Counted from the stretch's first letter, positions 18,565-28,358 are shown. The stretch is DNA of 64,000 nucleotides from Clostridioides mangenotii TR (GCF_000498755.1 NZ_AXUS01000003.1:127638-191637), one strand, 5' to 3'. The notes: generated from the letters alone by a model not told the origin. Program-made: numbers and translations.

Positions 18565-18799
18565 AATATTAAAATCCTCCATGATTACCCTTTTGTTAAG
18601 TCCATTTTACCAGTTTTAACTACTTTTTTATACTAGTTTCCTAAAATAAATGGAAATTTATGGTAATAAATTATTAGTTGAAGGTATTTAATCGAATATT
18701 TAATTTGATTTTAGAAAAAATAATATGTAAATCCTAAATTAATGATAGAATGAATGTATATATTTGGTAAAGAAATTTGAAAGGAGATACTCAGACGAT

Positions 18800-19714
18800 A
18801 TGATAGATTTAACTTTGCTTGGTTGCGGTGGAAATGTGCCTATCCCAAATAGATTCTTATCATCTTTATTTATAAACTACAATGGAAGAAAAATTTTAAT
18901 AGATTGCGGAGAAGGGACCCAAGTATCCTTAAAAATCAATAAATGTGGTTTTAAGGATATTGATTTAATTTGTATTACTCATCTACACGGAGATCATATT
19001 TTCGGGCTACCAGGTATTTTGTCCACTATTGGAAATAGTGGCAAAACTGACGACTTAACTATACTCGGACCTTCAGGAATAATAGATGCTGTAAAGTATA
19101 TAAAAATGCTTCTAGGAGTACTGCCGTACAATGTGAATGTAGTTGAAAACCCCGGAGTAAATTTTAAAATCTCCGATCCAAACTTCAAAAATCTAGAGAT
19201 ATCTACAATAGACTTAGAGCATTCAGTCGAATGTATTGGATACAGTTTTAAATTTAACAGAAGTAGAAAATTTGATATGGACAAAGCCTTTTATAATGAT
19301 GTTCCAAGGTTTATGTGGAGAAAGCTTCAAAATGGCGAAAAAATGATTATAAACGACAAGACATATACTCCAGAAATGGTTTTAGGCAACGAAAGGATTG
19401 GAATAAAACTAAGTTTTATAACGGATACAAGACCTATGTTCGAGATTCCTGATTTTATAAAAGACAGCGATCTTCTAGTGTGCGAGGCAATGTATGGAGA
19501 TGATTCAGATATAGATAAAGCTGTTAAAAACAACCATATGACATTTAGGGAAAGTGCCAACTTAGCAAGACTTGGAAATGCCTCTCAGTTATTATTAACT
19601 CACTTTAGCCCCTCTGTTATGAAACCCGAAATATTTATTGATAATGCAAAAGATGTCTTTGAAAACACAATTATCGGTGAAGATGGTCTTAAATTGAGTT
19701 TAAAATATAAATAA
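18800..19714 (+). CDS. rnz: Ribonuclease Z (tRNA 3' processing endonuclease)
   Basis: A 304-residue metallo-beta-lactamase protein of the RNase Z length, which trims the 3' trailer of tRNA precursors without an encoded CCA. The zinc motif THLHGDH is near residue 61. Further metal ligands are the His in LEHSVECIGY, the Asp in SFITDTRP and the His in LLLTHFSP. The start MIDLTLLGCGG fits the family and has AAGGAG 13 nt upstream; an upstream TTG would add 12 atypical residues. It converges on yhbY across a terminator. Confidence 0.88.
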   Translation: MIDLTLLGCGGNVPIPNRFLSSLFINYNGRKILIDCGEGTQVSLKINKCGFKDIDLICITHLHGDHIFGLPGILSTIGNSGKTDDLTILGPSGIIDAVKYIKMLLGVLPYNVNVVENPGVNFKISDPNFKNLEISTIDLEHSVECIGYSFKFNRSRKFDMDKAFYNDVPRFMWRKLQNGEKMIINDKTYTPEMVLGNERIGIKLSFITDTRPMFEIPDFIKDSDLLVCEAMYGDDSDIDKAVKNNHMTFRESANLARLGNASQLLLTHFSPSVMKPEIFIDNAKDVFENTIIGEDGLKLSLKYK

Positions 19715-19723
19715 TAAAATAAA

Positions 19724-19755
19724 AGACACGCTCGAATTTCAATGCGAGTGTGTCT
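19724..19755. terminator. Bidirectional terminator between rnz and yhbY
   Basis: An 11-bp stem with one G-T wobble (19724-19734 with 19745-19755), flanked by A-rich and T/A-rich sequence, lies between convergent genes. Confidence 0.65.
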
Positions 19756-19810
19756 AAATAATTAACAACTTTTTTTATAAACACTACAAAATTGTTATAG
19801 CTAGTTATAA

Positions 19811-20179
19811 CTACCTGTAATTGCTCTTTGTAAGATTCCCTTTTTTAGTAACTTTATTGTCTCTAACCTTAGCTTTCGCTTGGCTATGTCCCGGAAATTC
19901 TATTTTAGGATCTTCCATATTTTTCTTGTATACTGTAAATTTAAACCCTATAGCCTGAACAAACTCCGCTCTTAAAGCTTTACAAACTTCATTTGCAGTC
20001 TCCTTAGCGTCTAATCCTGCATTTTCTAGTATTGTTATCTTTACTAGTTCTCTCGTTCTAAGCATGCCGTCTAATTGCTCTAAAAAGCTTTCTGTCACGC
20101 CATCTTTACCTATCTGAGTTGTAGGTTTAAGGTTGTTTGCTAAAGATTTTAAATAAGATCTTTGTTTCCCCTTTAACAT
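19811..20179 (-). CDS. yhbY: Ribosome assembly RNA-binding protein YhbY (CRM domain)
   Basis: A 122-residue CRS1-YhbY (CRM) domain protein. The family start MLKGKQRSYLKSLANNLKPTTQIGKDGVTE is intact, with the GKDG loop that contacts RNA. It associates with pre-50S particles. Compared with the roughly 97-residue norm, a basic tail of about 25 residues (HSQAKAKVRDNKVTKKGNL) is added at the C-terminus and could extend RNA contact. It lies just downstream of obg on the same strand. Confidence 0.93.
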   Translation of the reverse strand: MLKGKQRSYLKSLANNLKPTTQIGKDGVTESFLEQLDGMLRTRELVKITILENAGLDAKETANEVCKALRAEFVQAIGFKFTVYKKNMEDPKIEFPGHSQAKAKVRDNKVTKKGNLTKSNYR

Positions 20180-20239
20180 TACTTCACCACTTTTCTATTA
20201 AATAATCTATTTATTAAATCTAGACTCAAGATCTATAAT

Positions 20240-21520
20240 TTAATTGTAAAACTCAAATTCTAATTCGTATATTCTAACAGTATCCCCGTCTTCAATACCC
20301 ATTTCTCTAAGTCTATCAAAAACGCCTCTGCTTTCCATAGTCTTTTGGAAGAATTGAAGCGACTCCATATCGTCAAAGTTTATAGAATACATGACCCTTC
20401 TAAGAGCTTTTCCAGTAACTTCATATACTCCATCGTCATCTATTTTGATATTTAATTCTTCATCATTTATTAATTCAGCTTCAGGTTTGTACATATCCTC
20501 TTCAGAAATCAGCTCAATTTCTTCAACTTCTTTTAGAGCATTTGATACATAAGTTATTACATCGTCTACACCTTCTCTAGTAGCTGCAGACATTTTAAAT
20601 ACTTTATATCCTCTTGCTTCAATAGTCTTTTTAAATTCTTCATATACTTCTTCGTCTTGAAGTATGTCCATCTTGTTTGCAACAACTATTTGAGGTCTTG
20701 TTGCAAGTTTTTCATTGTACAGTTTAAGCTCTTCATTTATCTTATCAAAATCGTCTATAGGATCTCTACCCTCTATACCAGATATATCTACTATATGGAT
20801 AAGCACCTTTGTTCTCTCCACATGTCTTAAAAACTCATGACCAAGCCCTATTCCTTCAGAAGCTCCTTCTATTATTCCAGGAATATCTGCAAGTACAAAA
20901 CTATCTGCATGTTTAGTTTGCACAACGCCTAAATTTGGAGTAATAGTCGTAAAATGATAGTTTGCAATCTTTGGCTTAGCTTTTGTAACAAGCGATAAGA
21001 AAGTAGATTTACCTACATTGGGGAATCCTAAAAGACCTACATCCGCAAGCATTTTAAGCTCTAGTACTATCCATCTTTCTTCTCCATCTGTTCCAGGCTT
21101 TGCAAAATTTGGAGCTTGTCTAGTCGCTGTGGCAAAATTATGATTACCTTTACCGCCATATCCACCTCTTGCAACTACAATTCTATCATTTTCATCTTTT
21201 AAATCTGCTAAAACTAGCCCAGTTGCTTCATCTCTAATTACAGTCCCAGCTGGTACTTTTAAAACTATATCTTCTCCGTTTTTACCAGATCTTTTTCTTT
21301 TTGTTCCGTTTTCGCCTGATGGAGCTAAGTATTTTCTTTGATATTTGAAGTCTAGAAGTGTTCTTATGCCCAAATCCACTTCAAATACTACACTTGCACC
21401 ACGTCCGCCGTCTCCGCCATCAGGGCCCCCTGCTGGAACGTATTTCTCTCTTCTAAAAGATATTCCACCGTTTCCACCATTTCCAGCCTTAACGAATATT
21501 TTCGCCTTATCTATAAACAC
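20240..21520 (-). CDS. obg: Ribosome-associated GTPase Obg
   Basis: A 426-residue Obg/CgtA GTPase for 50S assembly and stress signalling. Domains in order: the glycine-rich Obg fold (GNGGNGGISFRREKYVPAGG), the G domain with G1 GFPNVGKST near residue 165, G3 DIPGIIEGA and G4 NKMD, and a C-terminal OCT domain from about 345. Translation starts at GTG with AGGTGATG upstream. The operon order rplU-prp-rpmA-obg-yhbY is standard for Firmicutes. Confidence 0.97.
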   Translation of the reverse strand: MFIDKAKIFVKAGNGGNGGISFRREKYVPAGGPDGGDGGRGASVVFEVDLGIRTLLDFKYQRKYLAPSGENGTKRKRSGKNGEDIVLKVPAGTVIRDEATGLVLADLKDENDRIVVARGGYGGKGNHNFATATRQAPNFAKPGTDGEERWIVLELKMLADVGLLGFPNVGKSTFLSLVTKAKPKIANYHFTTITPNLGVVQTKHADSFVLADIPGIIEGASEGIGLGHEFLRHVERTKVLIHIVDISGIEGRDPIDDFDKINEELKLYNEKLATRPQIVVANKMDILQDEEVYEEFKKTIEARGYKVFKMSAATREGVDDVITYVSNALKEVEEIELISEEDMYKPEAELINDEELNIKIDDDGVYEVTGKALRRVMYSINFDDMESLQFFQKTMESRGVFDRLREMGIEDGDTVRIYELEFEFYN

Positions 21521-21645
21521 AACATCACCTACTTGATTAATCTTTATACTATTTTACCCCGAATTTAAATATAAATTCCAGGTAGAGTCCAATTGTCTTT
21601 TTACTAAAATAAAAAGGAGTGTATCCACACTCCTTCCATAGTATA

Positions 21646-21936
21646 TTACTCAGCAACTGCTACTGGATATATACTTACTTTTTTTCTCTTCTTATCTTTT
21701 CTTTCGAACTTAACAGTACCGTCAACTAATGCAAATAAAGTATCATCGCTACCTTTTCCTACATTAGTTCCTGGATGTATTTTAGTTCCTCTTTGTCTAA
21801 CTATTATACTTCCAGCAGTTACTAATTGTCCATCAAATCTCTTAACACCTAATCTCTTAGAAACAGAATCTCTACCGTTTTTAGAAGAACCTACTCCTTT
21901 TTTAGATGCAAGTAATTGTAAATTCATTTTTAACAT
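21646..21936 (-). CDS. rpmA: 50S ribosomal protein L27 with cleavable N-terminal extension
   Basis: A 96-residue L27 (bL27). The N-terminus [10 protein letters not shown] precedes the usual first residues [14 protein letters not shown], which form the Firmicutes extension removed by the protease Prp after the LQLLA-type motif. Removal exposes the tail that reaches the peptidyl-transferase centre. The prp gene lies immediately upstream in the operon. AGGGGGTGA precedes the first ATG. Confidence 0.97.
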   Translation of the reverse strand: MLKMNLQLLASKKGVGSSKNGRDSVSKRLGVKRFDGQLVTAGSIIVRQRGTKIHPGTNVGKGSDDTLFALVDGTVKFERKDKKRKKVSIYPVAVAE

Positions 21937-21949
21937 ATGGAGTCACCCC

Positions 21950-22267
21950 CTACTTTTTCAAAATTTTTATATACTTTGGATATTCTCGTTTTATCTCTTC
22001 AACTGCAAGCTGAAAATGCTCTAGCAACAATTTCGATTTCTCTATATAAGATGTATCTACTATACACTCTATATGACCTTCGTCAGCGACTATCTTTTCA
22101 AATTCAACTTTTTGTAGTTTGTTTAGTGAGTTTATAACAGCAATAGCATTAGATGTAACCGCTGAACAAACTATATCCTGACCTGCATCAGCAAATCCAG
22201 CATGTCCACTTAAACAAAACCCTTTTATTTGGAAATCATCATTATAATAATATTTTACTTTTATCAT
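21950..22267 (-). CDS. prp: Ribosomal-processing cysteine protease Prp
   Basis: A 105-residue protease of the YsxB/Prp family placed between rplU and rpmA. The catalytic His is in FCLSGHAGFADAGQ (near 22) and the Cys in DIVCSAVTSNA (near 34). It removes the L27 N-terminal extension before ribosome assembly. The ribosome site is weak, and the start lies 12 bp after the rplU stop, so translational coupling is likely. Confidence 0.95.
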   Translation of the reverse strand: MIKVKYYYNDDFQIKGFCLSGHAGFADAGQDIVCSAVTSNAIAVINSLNKLQKVEFEKIVADEGHIECIVDTSYIEKSKLLLEHFQLAVEEIKREYPKYIKILKK

Positions 22268-22279
22268 ATTATATACTCA

Positions 22280-22591
22280 CTAAGCGTTTATTTTTTCAAC
22301 AACTAACTTAGTATATGCTTGACGATGTCCTTGCTTTCTTCTATAGTCTTTTTTAGCTTTATACTTATAAACTATAACTTTTTTAGCTTTTCCTTGCTCA
22401 ACTACTTTAGCTTGTACAGAAGCACCTTCAACAACTGGAGCACCTAATTTAAGTTCTCCATCTTTTGAGCATGCTAATACTTCATCTAAAGTAACAGTAT
22501 CACCTGTGTTCGCTTCTAACTTCTCAACAAATAATACATCACCTTCAGAAACTTTATACTGTTTTCCACCAGTCTTAACTATAGCGTACAT
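22280..22591 (-). CDS. rplU: 50S ribosomal protein L21
   Basis: A 103-residue bL21 of normal length. It begins [18 protein letters not shown] and ends with the basic [23 protein letters not shown] segment that contacts 23S rRNA. AGGAGGTGTATATATG gives a very strong start. It is the first gene of the L21-Prp-L27 group. Confidence 0.97.
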   Translation of the reverse strand: MYAIVKTGGKQYKVSEGDVLFVEKLEANTGDTVTLDEVLACSKDGELKLGAPVVEGASVQAKVVEQGKAKKVIVYKYKAKKDYRRKQGHRQAYTKLVVEKINA

Positions 22592-22599
22592 ATATACAC

Positions 22600-22690
22600 C
22601 TCCTCGGTCACAAACTCGCCAATATAAGGTACTCCGAACGAAGATTTAAACCTTTACTGAGCGGCATTACAGTTATTAATTATATGATAA
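22600..22690 (-). promoter_or_regulatory. Possible L21-type ribosomal protein leader
   Basis: The 112-nt gap before rplU contains a GC-richer, potentially folded stretch in otherwise AT-rich DNA (minus strand GCCGCTCAGTAAAGG ... TTGGCGAGTTTGTGACCGAGG). Firmicutes often carry an L21 leader RNA here. I could not confirm the consensus by eye. Confidence 0.35.
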
Positions 22691-22703
22691 TCACATTACT
22701 TTG

Positions 22704-24113
22704 TCAACTATTTTTAATGAAAACCACGTGTATATTTTCATGCTCTATTCTATGATTTTCCAATAAAGTTGTTTTTATGCTATATTTTTTGCTAATATTT
22801 TCAATGATATTTAAGTATTCCTCAGTTATAACTCTAAATACTGCGCTATTAACCTCTACAGATACATCTTTATACACAGTATGTTTTTTTGTTCTTCTTA
22901 TCTCTCTTTCTATCTTGTCAATTACATACTTTATAGACTTTAGAGAATTTAATGAATTACATGTTTTACAATCCATTAAGTAATAAGAGTCTATTGAGCT
23001 TTTTTCTCTTCTTCTAGCTACCTCAACAAGACCTAACCTAGTTATCCCTAGCACTTCAGATTTTCTTCTATCACTTTTTAAACTCTCATCTAACACTCTA
23101 AGTACTTCGTACTTTTCTTTACTAGATTTCATATCTATAAAATCTATTACAACAATTCCGCTTATATCTCTAATCCTCAACTGATATGCAATCTCTGAGG
23201 CAGCCTCTAAATTAGTCTTTAAAATAGTATCTGAAAGCTTAGCACTCTTAGTGAACTTACCTGTATTTACATCAACAACTGTCATAGCTTCAGTTCTATC
23301 TACTACTATATAACCACCACTTTTTAGCCAAACCTTCTTGTCAAATAGCTTATTTATTTTATCGTCAACTCTATGGAGTTCAAATACATTTTCATCTTCC
23401 TCTAAAACTAGTTTTTCAATAAATTTCTTGTCAATAGACTTTAATTTTACTTTTACCTCTTCATAAGTATCTACATTGTCTGTAACAATTTTTTCTATTT
23501 CTTCACTTAAATTATCATTTATATATTTTACAGCTGAGCTCTCAGATTTATAGAGAAGCTTCGGACCTATACCAAGTTTATATTCTTTTAAAATCTCACT
23601 GTATTTATATTTCAATTCATAAATGTCTTTTTGTAGATCTTCTATTGTACATCCTTGAGCTTCCGTCCTTATAATTAGCCCTAGATTTTCTACATTTGCC
23701 TCTTTAACTAACTTTTTGAGTCTTACAATCTCTTTTTCATCTCTAATTTTACTAGACATAGTTACTCGGGTATTCGCAGGTATATACACTAAGTATCTAC
23801 CTGCAACGCTAATCTCTAAGCTTAATTTGGCTCCTTTTGTACCTACTTCTTCTTTATTTACCTGAACTAAAACATCACTTCCAGATTTAATCTCTGAGCC
23901 GTTATCCAGTTGTAGATACGCAAGCTTTTCCAATCCTATATCTACAAAACACGCATCGATTCCATTTAATACTTTTTTTACAACTCCTCGATATATGTTT
24001 GATACATTTTTCTCGCGATCATTGTCGTCGATAAAAAAGTCTAGCAGCTTATTATCGCTAGTTACAGCTGTTTTCTGTGAAGTTGTCAATGTTTCTATTA
24101 TTATACTTTTCAA
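22704..24113 (-). CDS. rng: Ribonuclease E/G family protein (RNase G)
   Basis: A 469-residue RNase E/G family endoribonuclease acting on 5'-monophosphorylated rRNA and mRNA. An S1 domain occupies about residues 35-120. The catalytic metal-binding Asp residues lie in MTVVDVNTGKF (near 284) and GIVVIDFIDM (near 328). The CKTC in YLMDCKTCNS matches the zinc-link Cys pair. I use the TTG of MKSIIIETL, with AGAGG 8 nt upstream; a GTG three codons earlier is possible. It follows the TIGR03936 gene by about 50 bp. Confidence 0.92.
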   Translation of the reverse strand: MKSIIIETLTTSQKTAVTSDNKLLDFFIDDNDREKNVSNIYRGVVKKVLNGIDACFVDIGLEKLAYLQLDNGSEIKSGSDVLVQVNKEEVGTKGAKLSLEISVAGRYLVYIPANTRVTMSSKIRDEKEIVRLKKLVKEANVENLGLIIRTEAQGCTIEDLQKDIYELKYKYSEILKEYKLGIGPKLLYKSESSAVKYINDNLSEEIEKIVTDNVDTYEEVKVKLKSIDKKFIEKLVLEEDENVFELHRVDDKINKLFDKKVWLKSGGYIVVDRTEAMTVVDVNTGKFTKSAKLSDTILKTNLEAASEIAYQLRIRDISGIVVIDFIDMKSSKEKYEVLRVLDESLKSDRRKSEVLGITRLGLVEVARRREKSSIDSYYLMDCKTCNSLNSLKSIKYVIDKIEREIRRTKKHTVYKDVSVEVNSAVFRVITEEYLNIIENISKKYSIKTTLLENHRIEHENIHVVFIKNS

Positions 24114-24164
24114 ACTTTTCACCTCTATGCTCTAAAAATTCGTTTAAAGTATTTTTTATACCTT

Positions 24165-24863
24165 CTACATAGGAGTTTCAAGGTGCCCATCCTTTTGAAT
24201 ATAAAGATCTCGTCTAAGTATATCTACATCTAGCGGATTCATAATTATGCCGAAAAGCTCCAAAATCTTTGGTATAAATATATTTGTATTTAAGTTTTGC
24301 TTTGATCCTGTAGCTATCATTGTATTTATTGTTATTCTCTCTTCATTTAGATCTATAAGGTCGAAGCTCTTTATTAAAGGTCTTATGTCTACATCGACCA
24401 TTTTTCCTTTTTTATTCTTTTTAGTTATCATTATCTCTTCTTGGTTCATAAACTCAACTATTTTGCCCTTTACATACTCTTTACTAAGAGGTCTTTCAAG
24501 GTCTATACTGAAAATATATTCACCATAATCTATAATTGATGAAAGGGATGGTGTTTGAGAATCAATTTCCATAGCTTTCATAAATTCAATCCCCGCTGGA
24601 AGCTTTTTAGATATTCTCTCCAAGAATTCATTAATTGTTAGATCGTCCTCTATCTCTATATCGACATATTCGCCTTGACTCTCTGTACCAAGAGCAAGCG
24701 CATTTCCATAACTCATTTTTGGGTGAGGGTTGTAACCTTGTGAGTGAGATAAGTTAATCTCAGCTCTTCTAAATGCTCTGTGAAGCAGTCTCTGTAAATC
24801 AAGATGAGATATGTAGATCATATCCCCTTCTTTTTTAAATTTCACTCTAATTATCTTACTCAT
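24165..24863 (-). CDS. TIGR03936 family radical-SAM-associated protein (DUF2344)
   Basis: A 232-residue protein with the family opening RVKFKKEGDMIYISHLDLQRLLHRAFRRA and the GYNPHPKMSYGNALALG segment. In many Firmicutes it sits directly behind, or is fused to, the TIGR03960 B12/radical SAM protein, and that holds here: the two genes abut without a gap. The molecular role is unknown. An RNA-modification-related role is a guess from its position beside rng and ribosomal genes. Confidence 0.9.
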   Translation of the reverse strand: MSKIIRVKFKKEGDMIYISHLDLQRLLHRAFRRAEINLSHSQGYNPHPKMSYGNALALGTESQGEYVDIEIEDDLTINEFLERISKKLPAGIEFMKAMEIDSQTPSLSSIIDYGEYIFSIDLERPLSKEYVKGKIVEFMNQEEIMITKKNKKGKMVDVDIRPLIKSFDLIDLNEERITINTMIATGSKQNLNTNIFIPKILELFGIIMNPLDVDILRRDLYIQKDGHLETPM

Positions 24864-26708
24864 CTAGCATAATCCCCTTCCTATATCATGCGTATTTATA
24901 CCACAGACATTGCAACCATTTCTACAATCTGGCGTTATTTCATCCAGCTTAGCTTTATCGTTTTCTCTTATAAGGAAATCTTTATCTACTCCTACATCAA
25001 TATGATCCCATGGGAATACCTCATCGTAATTTCTATCTCTATTAGCGTAAAACTCTATTGACAGATCGTTCTTTTCCATAGCTTCCTTCCAGATATCAAG
25101 TTTAAAGTACTCAGACCATCCATCAAACTTAGCTCCTATTTTAAAGGCGTCGTAGATAACCTTACCTATCTTACGGTCACCTCTTGCTACTACTGCTTCC
25201 ATTAAACTAGTACTTGAATCATGGTAGTTGTACTTTATATTTTTGTTTCTAAGTTTCTTAACTAAATGTCTTTGTTTTTCTACTATTTCTTCAGTAGTAT
25301 CCTGTGCGTGCCATTGGAATGGTGTAAATGGCTTCGGAACAAATGTCGATGTACTTACAGTTACACCAAAGTTTTTCTTAAGCTTGCCTTGATGTACATC
25401 TCTGTAGATATCAATTACTTCATATGCTAGTTTTGCTATACCATCAAGATCGTCATATGTCTCTGTTGGAAGACCTATCATAAAGTATAATTTCACACTA
25501 TTCCATCCCATTTCAAATGCCTTACGTGTAGCATTTTCTAAATCTTCTTCTGTTACCCCTTTGTTAATTACATCTCTCATCCTTTGAGTTCCAGCTTCTG
25601 GGGCAAATGTTAGTCCTGATTTTCTAACTTGTTGTATTTTATCCGCTATTTCCATAGAGAAATTGTCAAGTCTAAGTGATGGCAGAGATATTCCAATATT
25701 GTTTGATGCGTATTCATCTACCAAATAGTCCGTAAGCTCTGATAAATGAGTGTAATCACTAGTACTAAGAGATGAAAGTGATATCTCATCATAACCTGTG
25801 TTTTTAACTAACTTGTCTAATATCTCTTTTAGTCTCTCTACTGATTTCTCTCTTATTGGTCTATATATCATTCCTGCTTGGCAGAATCTACAGCCCCTAG
25901 TACATCCTCTAAATAGCTCAAGTACTATTCTGTCGTGTACTGTATCTATATAAGGTACTATAAGTTTCTCTGGATATAATACATTCTCTACATCTTTAAT
26001 TATTCTCTTGCTTGGATTTGTCGGTATTCCTTCTTTTAATGTCACTACATTTTTAACTGTTCCATCCTCATTGTAGTTTACATCGTAAAAACTCGGAATA
26101 TAAACACCTTCTATATTAGATATTCTATATAGAAAATCCTCTCTACTAGTCTTATTTTTCTTCCACTCTTTATATAAATCGACTACTTCTAAATTTACTT
26201 CTTCACCTTCACCAAGTATTACTATGTCCACAAAATCAGCAAGTGGCTCAGAGTTATAGGAACATGGACCCCCTACCATTACAAATGGATCATCTAATTT
26301 TCTATCTTCTTTTAATATCGGTATACCTGCTAAATCCAGAATATTTAATATATTTGTGTAAGATAGTTCGTATTGAAGTGTAAACGTTACAAAGTCAAAA
26401 TCAGTTATAGGCTCCCTCGACTCCAACGCAAATAAAGGTATATTTTTTTCTCTCATTATATTTTCCATATCTACGCCAGGAGAGTACACCCTTTCACAAA
26501 ATACATCTTCATCTCTATTTATAACTTCGTAAAGTATGTGACTGCCTAAATGACTCATACCAACTTCATATATATCAGGAAAACAATGTGCATATCTTAT
26601 AAGATTCTCTTTATCTGTGTCTTTGTGTATAGAGTTGATCTCATTGCCTAGATATCTAGACGGTTTTTCTACTTTTTTTAGTATTCTTTTCAAATCAACT
26701 TTCTTCAT
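24864..26708 (-). CDS. TIGR03960 family B12-binding-domain radical SAM protein
   Basis: A 614-residue protein with an N-terminal cobalamin-binding-like domain (CFPDIYEVGMSHLGSHILYE) and a radical SAM core with the cluster motif CTRGCRFC near residue 270. A glycine-rich SAM region follows, then a C-terminal part with a DHIDVGV segment and the cysteine set CRNGCNVCG near the end. Its substrate is unknown. It is transcribed first in a cluster with TIGR03936, rng and rplU-prp-rpmA, a widely conserved order. Confidence 0.93.
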   Translation of the reverse strand: MKKVDLKRILKKVEKPSRYLGNEINSIHKDTDKENLIRYAHCFPDIYEVGMSHLGSHILYEVINRDEDVFCERVYSPGVDMENIMREKNIPLFALESREPITDFDFVTFTLQYELSYTNILNILDLAGIPILKEDRKLDDPFVMVGGPCSYNSEPLADFVDIVILGEGEEVNLEVVDLYKEWKKNKTSREDFLYRISNIEGVYIPSFYDVNYNEDGTVKNVVTLKEGIPTNPSKRIIKDVENVLYPEKLIVPYIDTVHDRIVLELFRGCTRGCRFCQAGMIYRPIREKSVERLKEILDKLVKNTGYDEISLSSLSTSDYTHLSELTDYLVDEYASNNIGISLPSLRLDNFSMEIADKIQQVRKSGLTFAPEAGTQRMRDVINKGVTEEDLENATRKAFEMGWNSVKLYFMIGLPTETYDDLDGIAKLAYEVIDIYRDVHQGKLKKNFGVTVSTSTFVPKPFTPFQWHAQDTTEEIVEKQRHLVKKLRNKNIKYNYHDSSTSLMEAVVARGDRKIGKVIYDAFKIGAKFDGWSEYFKLDIWKEAMEKNDLSIEFYANRDRNYDEVFPWDHIDVGVDKDFLIRENDKAKLDEITPDCRNGCNVCGINTHDIGRGLC

Positions 26709-26963
26709 CTATTAGTAAACCTCCAATTAGTTATAATCTATTTAAATTTGTCATTATTATTATACACGATATAAGTTTTACTATCAAAATATAATATTAT
26801 GAATCAGACAATATCTGCCATAAATTAGACTGAATATTTGAATTTTTACGTTTTTATCTAAAGCCGATTGTATCTTTTGTAAATTATGTTAATATATACT
26901 TATATTTATGTGAACATTTTTATGGGATTTAAAAATAATGTTTTATTTATGCCTTTTTCTGGG

Positions 26964-26969
26964 TATAAT
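26964..26969 (+). promoter_or_regulatory. Candidate -10 box of the flavo-diiron protein gene
   Basis: A perfect TATAAT about 47 nt before the ATG with a weak TTTATT 16 nt upstream. The gap 26709-27015 is otherwise AT-rich and shows no other clear element. Confidence 0.35.
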
Positions 26970-27015
26970 TTAACTTATGGATAAAAATGATTTTATTTTA
27001 GAGGAGGAATTTAAA

Positions 27016-28209
27016 ATGAGCAATGTTTTTGAAATTAAAAAAGATGTTTATTATACGGGTGTTATTGACAAAGACTTAAAAGTTTTTGACATAATAATGG
27101 AAACACATTATGGAACTACATATAACTCATACTTAATCAAAGATGAGAAAACTGTACTATTTGACACTGCTAAAGAAAACTTTAAAGATCAATTTTTTAG
27201 TAATCTAAAAGAGGTAACTGAAGTATCTGATATAGACTATGTAGTAGTCCATCATACTGAGCCGGATCATACTGGTTGTTTAAAATACCTTCTAGATATG
27301 AATCCAGACATCGTAGTATACTGTACAAAAGCTGCAAAAACTTATTTGGACGGTCAAATAAACAAGCCTTTTAATTGTCATGTAATAAAAGATGGTGAAA
27401 CCCTTAATATAGGTAAGAGAACTATCAAATTTATAACTGCACCATTTTTACACTGGGTAGACACAATGTTCACTTATGTAGAGGAAGATAAACTTCTATT
27501 TACTTGTGACGCTTTCGGATGCCATTACGCTGATACAAATCCTGAGATATATGGAACTGAAAACTACGAAGATTCTTTAAGATTCTACTATGATTGCATA
27601 GTAAAACCATTTGCTAAACACGTATTGAGTGCAGTTGAGAAACTAGGAAAATTAAATGTAGAGTTTGATACAATTCTTACTTCTCACGGTCCAATACTAA
27701 GCAAAGATCCTAAAGCAGTAGTTGAAAAATACGTAAAATGGGCTACAGAGGATGTTGGCTTTATAAATCAAAATAAAGCAGCTGTATTCTATTTATCAGC
27801 TTATGAAAACACTAAGAAAATGGGTGGAAAAATAGTAGAAGCTATAAAGGCAGAAGGTGCTGAAGCTACATTGTACGACTTAGAACATATGAAATTATCA
27901 GAAGTTCATGATGTTTTCTTATCATCTAAAGTTGTTTTATTAGGCTCACCTACAATTAACAAAACTATGGTTAAACCAATGTGGGATTTATTTTCAATAA
28001 TTGATCCAGTTATAAACCAAGGTAAAATAGCTGGGGTATATGGATCATTTGGATGGAGTGGAGAAGGTATAACTATTGCTCAAACACTTATTAAGTCTAT
28101 GGTATTTAAATCACCTGTTGAGCCGCTTAAGAAAAAATTCTCTCCAAGTGAAGATACTTTTGAAGACTGTATAAACTTCGGTAAAGAATTTGCACAATTT
28201 ATAAAATAA
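27016..28209 (+). CDS. fprA: A-type flavo-diiron protein (oxygen/NO reductase, FprA family)
   Basis: A 397-residue cytoplasmic protein with an N-terminal metallo-beta-lactamase-like diiron domain and a C-terminal flavodoxin domain. The diiron ligands are in VVHHTEPDHTGCL (H-x-E-x-D-H). Further His/Asp ligands are in FLHWVDTMF and LTSHGP. The flavodoxin part begins near AAVFYLSAYENTKKM and has the FMN loop GSFGWSGEG. It reduces O2 to water or NO to N2O and protects strict anaerobes. The ATG at 27016 has GAGGAGGA at ideal spacing; an upstream ATG would add 13 residues across that site. Confidence 0.93.
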   Translation: MSNVFEIKKDVYYTGVIDKDLKVFDIIMETHYGTTYNSYLIKDEKTVLFDTAKENFKDQFFSNLKEVTEVSDIDYVVVHHTEPDHTGCLKYLLDMNPDIVVYCTKAAKTYLDGQINKPFNCHVIKDGETLNIGKRTIKFITAPFLHWVDTMFTYVEEDKLLFTCDAFGCHYADTNPEIYGTENYEDSLRFYYDCIVKPFAKHVLSAVEKLGKLNVEFDTILTSHGPILSKDPKAVVEKYVKWATEDVGFINQNKAAVFYLSAYENTKKMGGKIVEAIKAEGAEATLYDLEHMKLSEVHDVFLSSKVVLLGSPTINKTMVKPMWDLFSIIDPVINQGKIAGVYGSFGWSGEGITIAQTLIKSMVFKSPVEPLKKKFSPSEDTFEDCINFGKEFAQFIK

Positions 28210-28251
28210 ATCGTTTTTAGTTATACGGCTAAAATTAAAAAAGTTGATTTG

Positions 28252-28282
28252 GGTAGATGTTAACCACAGCATCTACCTTTTT
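28252..28282 (+). terminator. Terminator of the flavo-diiron gene
   Basis: An 8-bp stem (28252-28259 with 28270-28277) followed by five T, 42 nt after the stop codon. Confidence 0.75.
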
Positions 28283-28322
28283 ATATTAAATGCAAAATTG
28301 AATTAAACGTATAACAAAATAT

Positions 28323-28358
28323 AAAAGCAGTAAATTCAAATAAAAATTTACTGCTTTT
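28323..28358. terminator. Second hairpin, probably bidirectional
   Basis: A perfect 13-bp stem (28323-28335 with 28346-28358) with A-rich left and T-rich right flanks. It may serve the small minus-strand gene at 28518. The 28360-28517 stretch is AT-rich with nothing else recognised. Confidence 0.55.

Noticed and set aside
15924..18582. A complete type I restriction system
   Set aside because: No hsdR-like helicase/nuclease is present on either side within the window.
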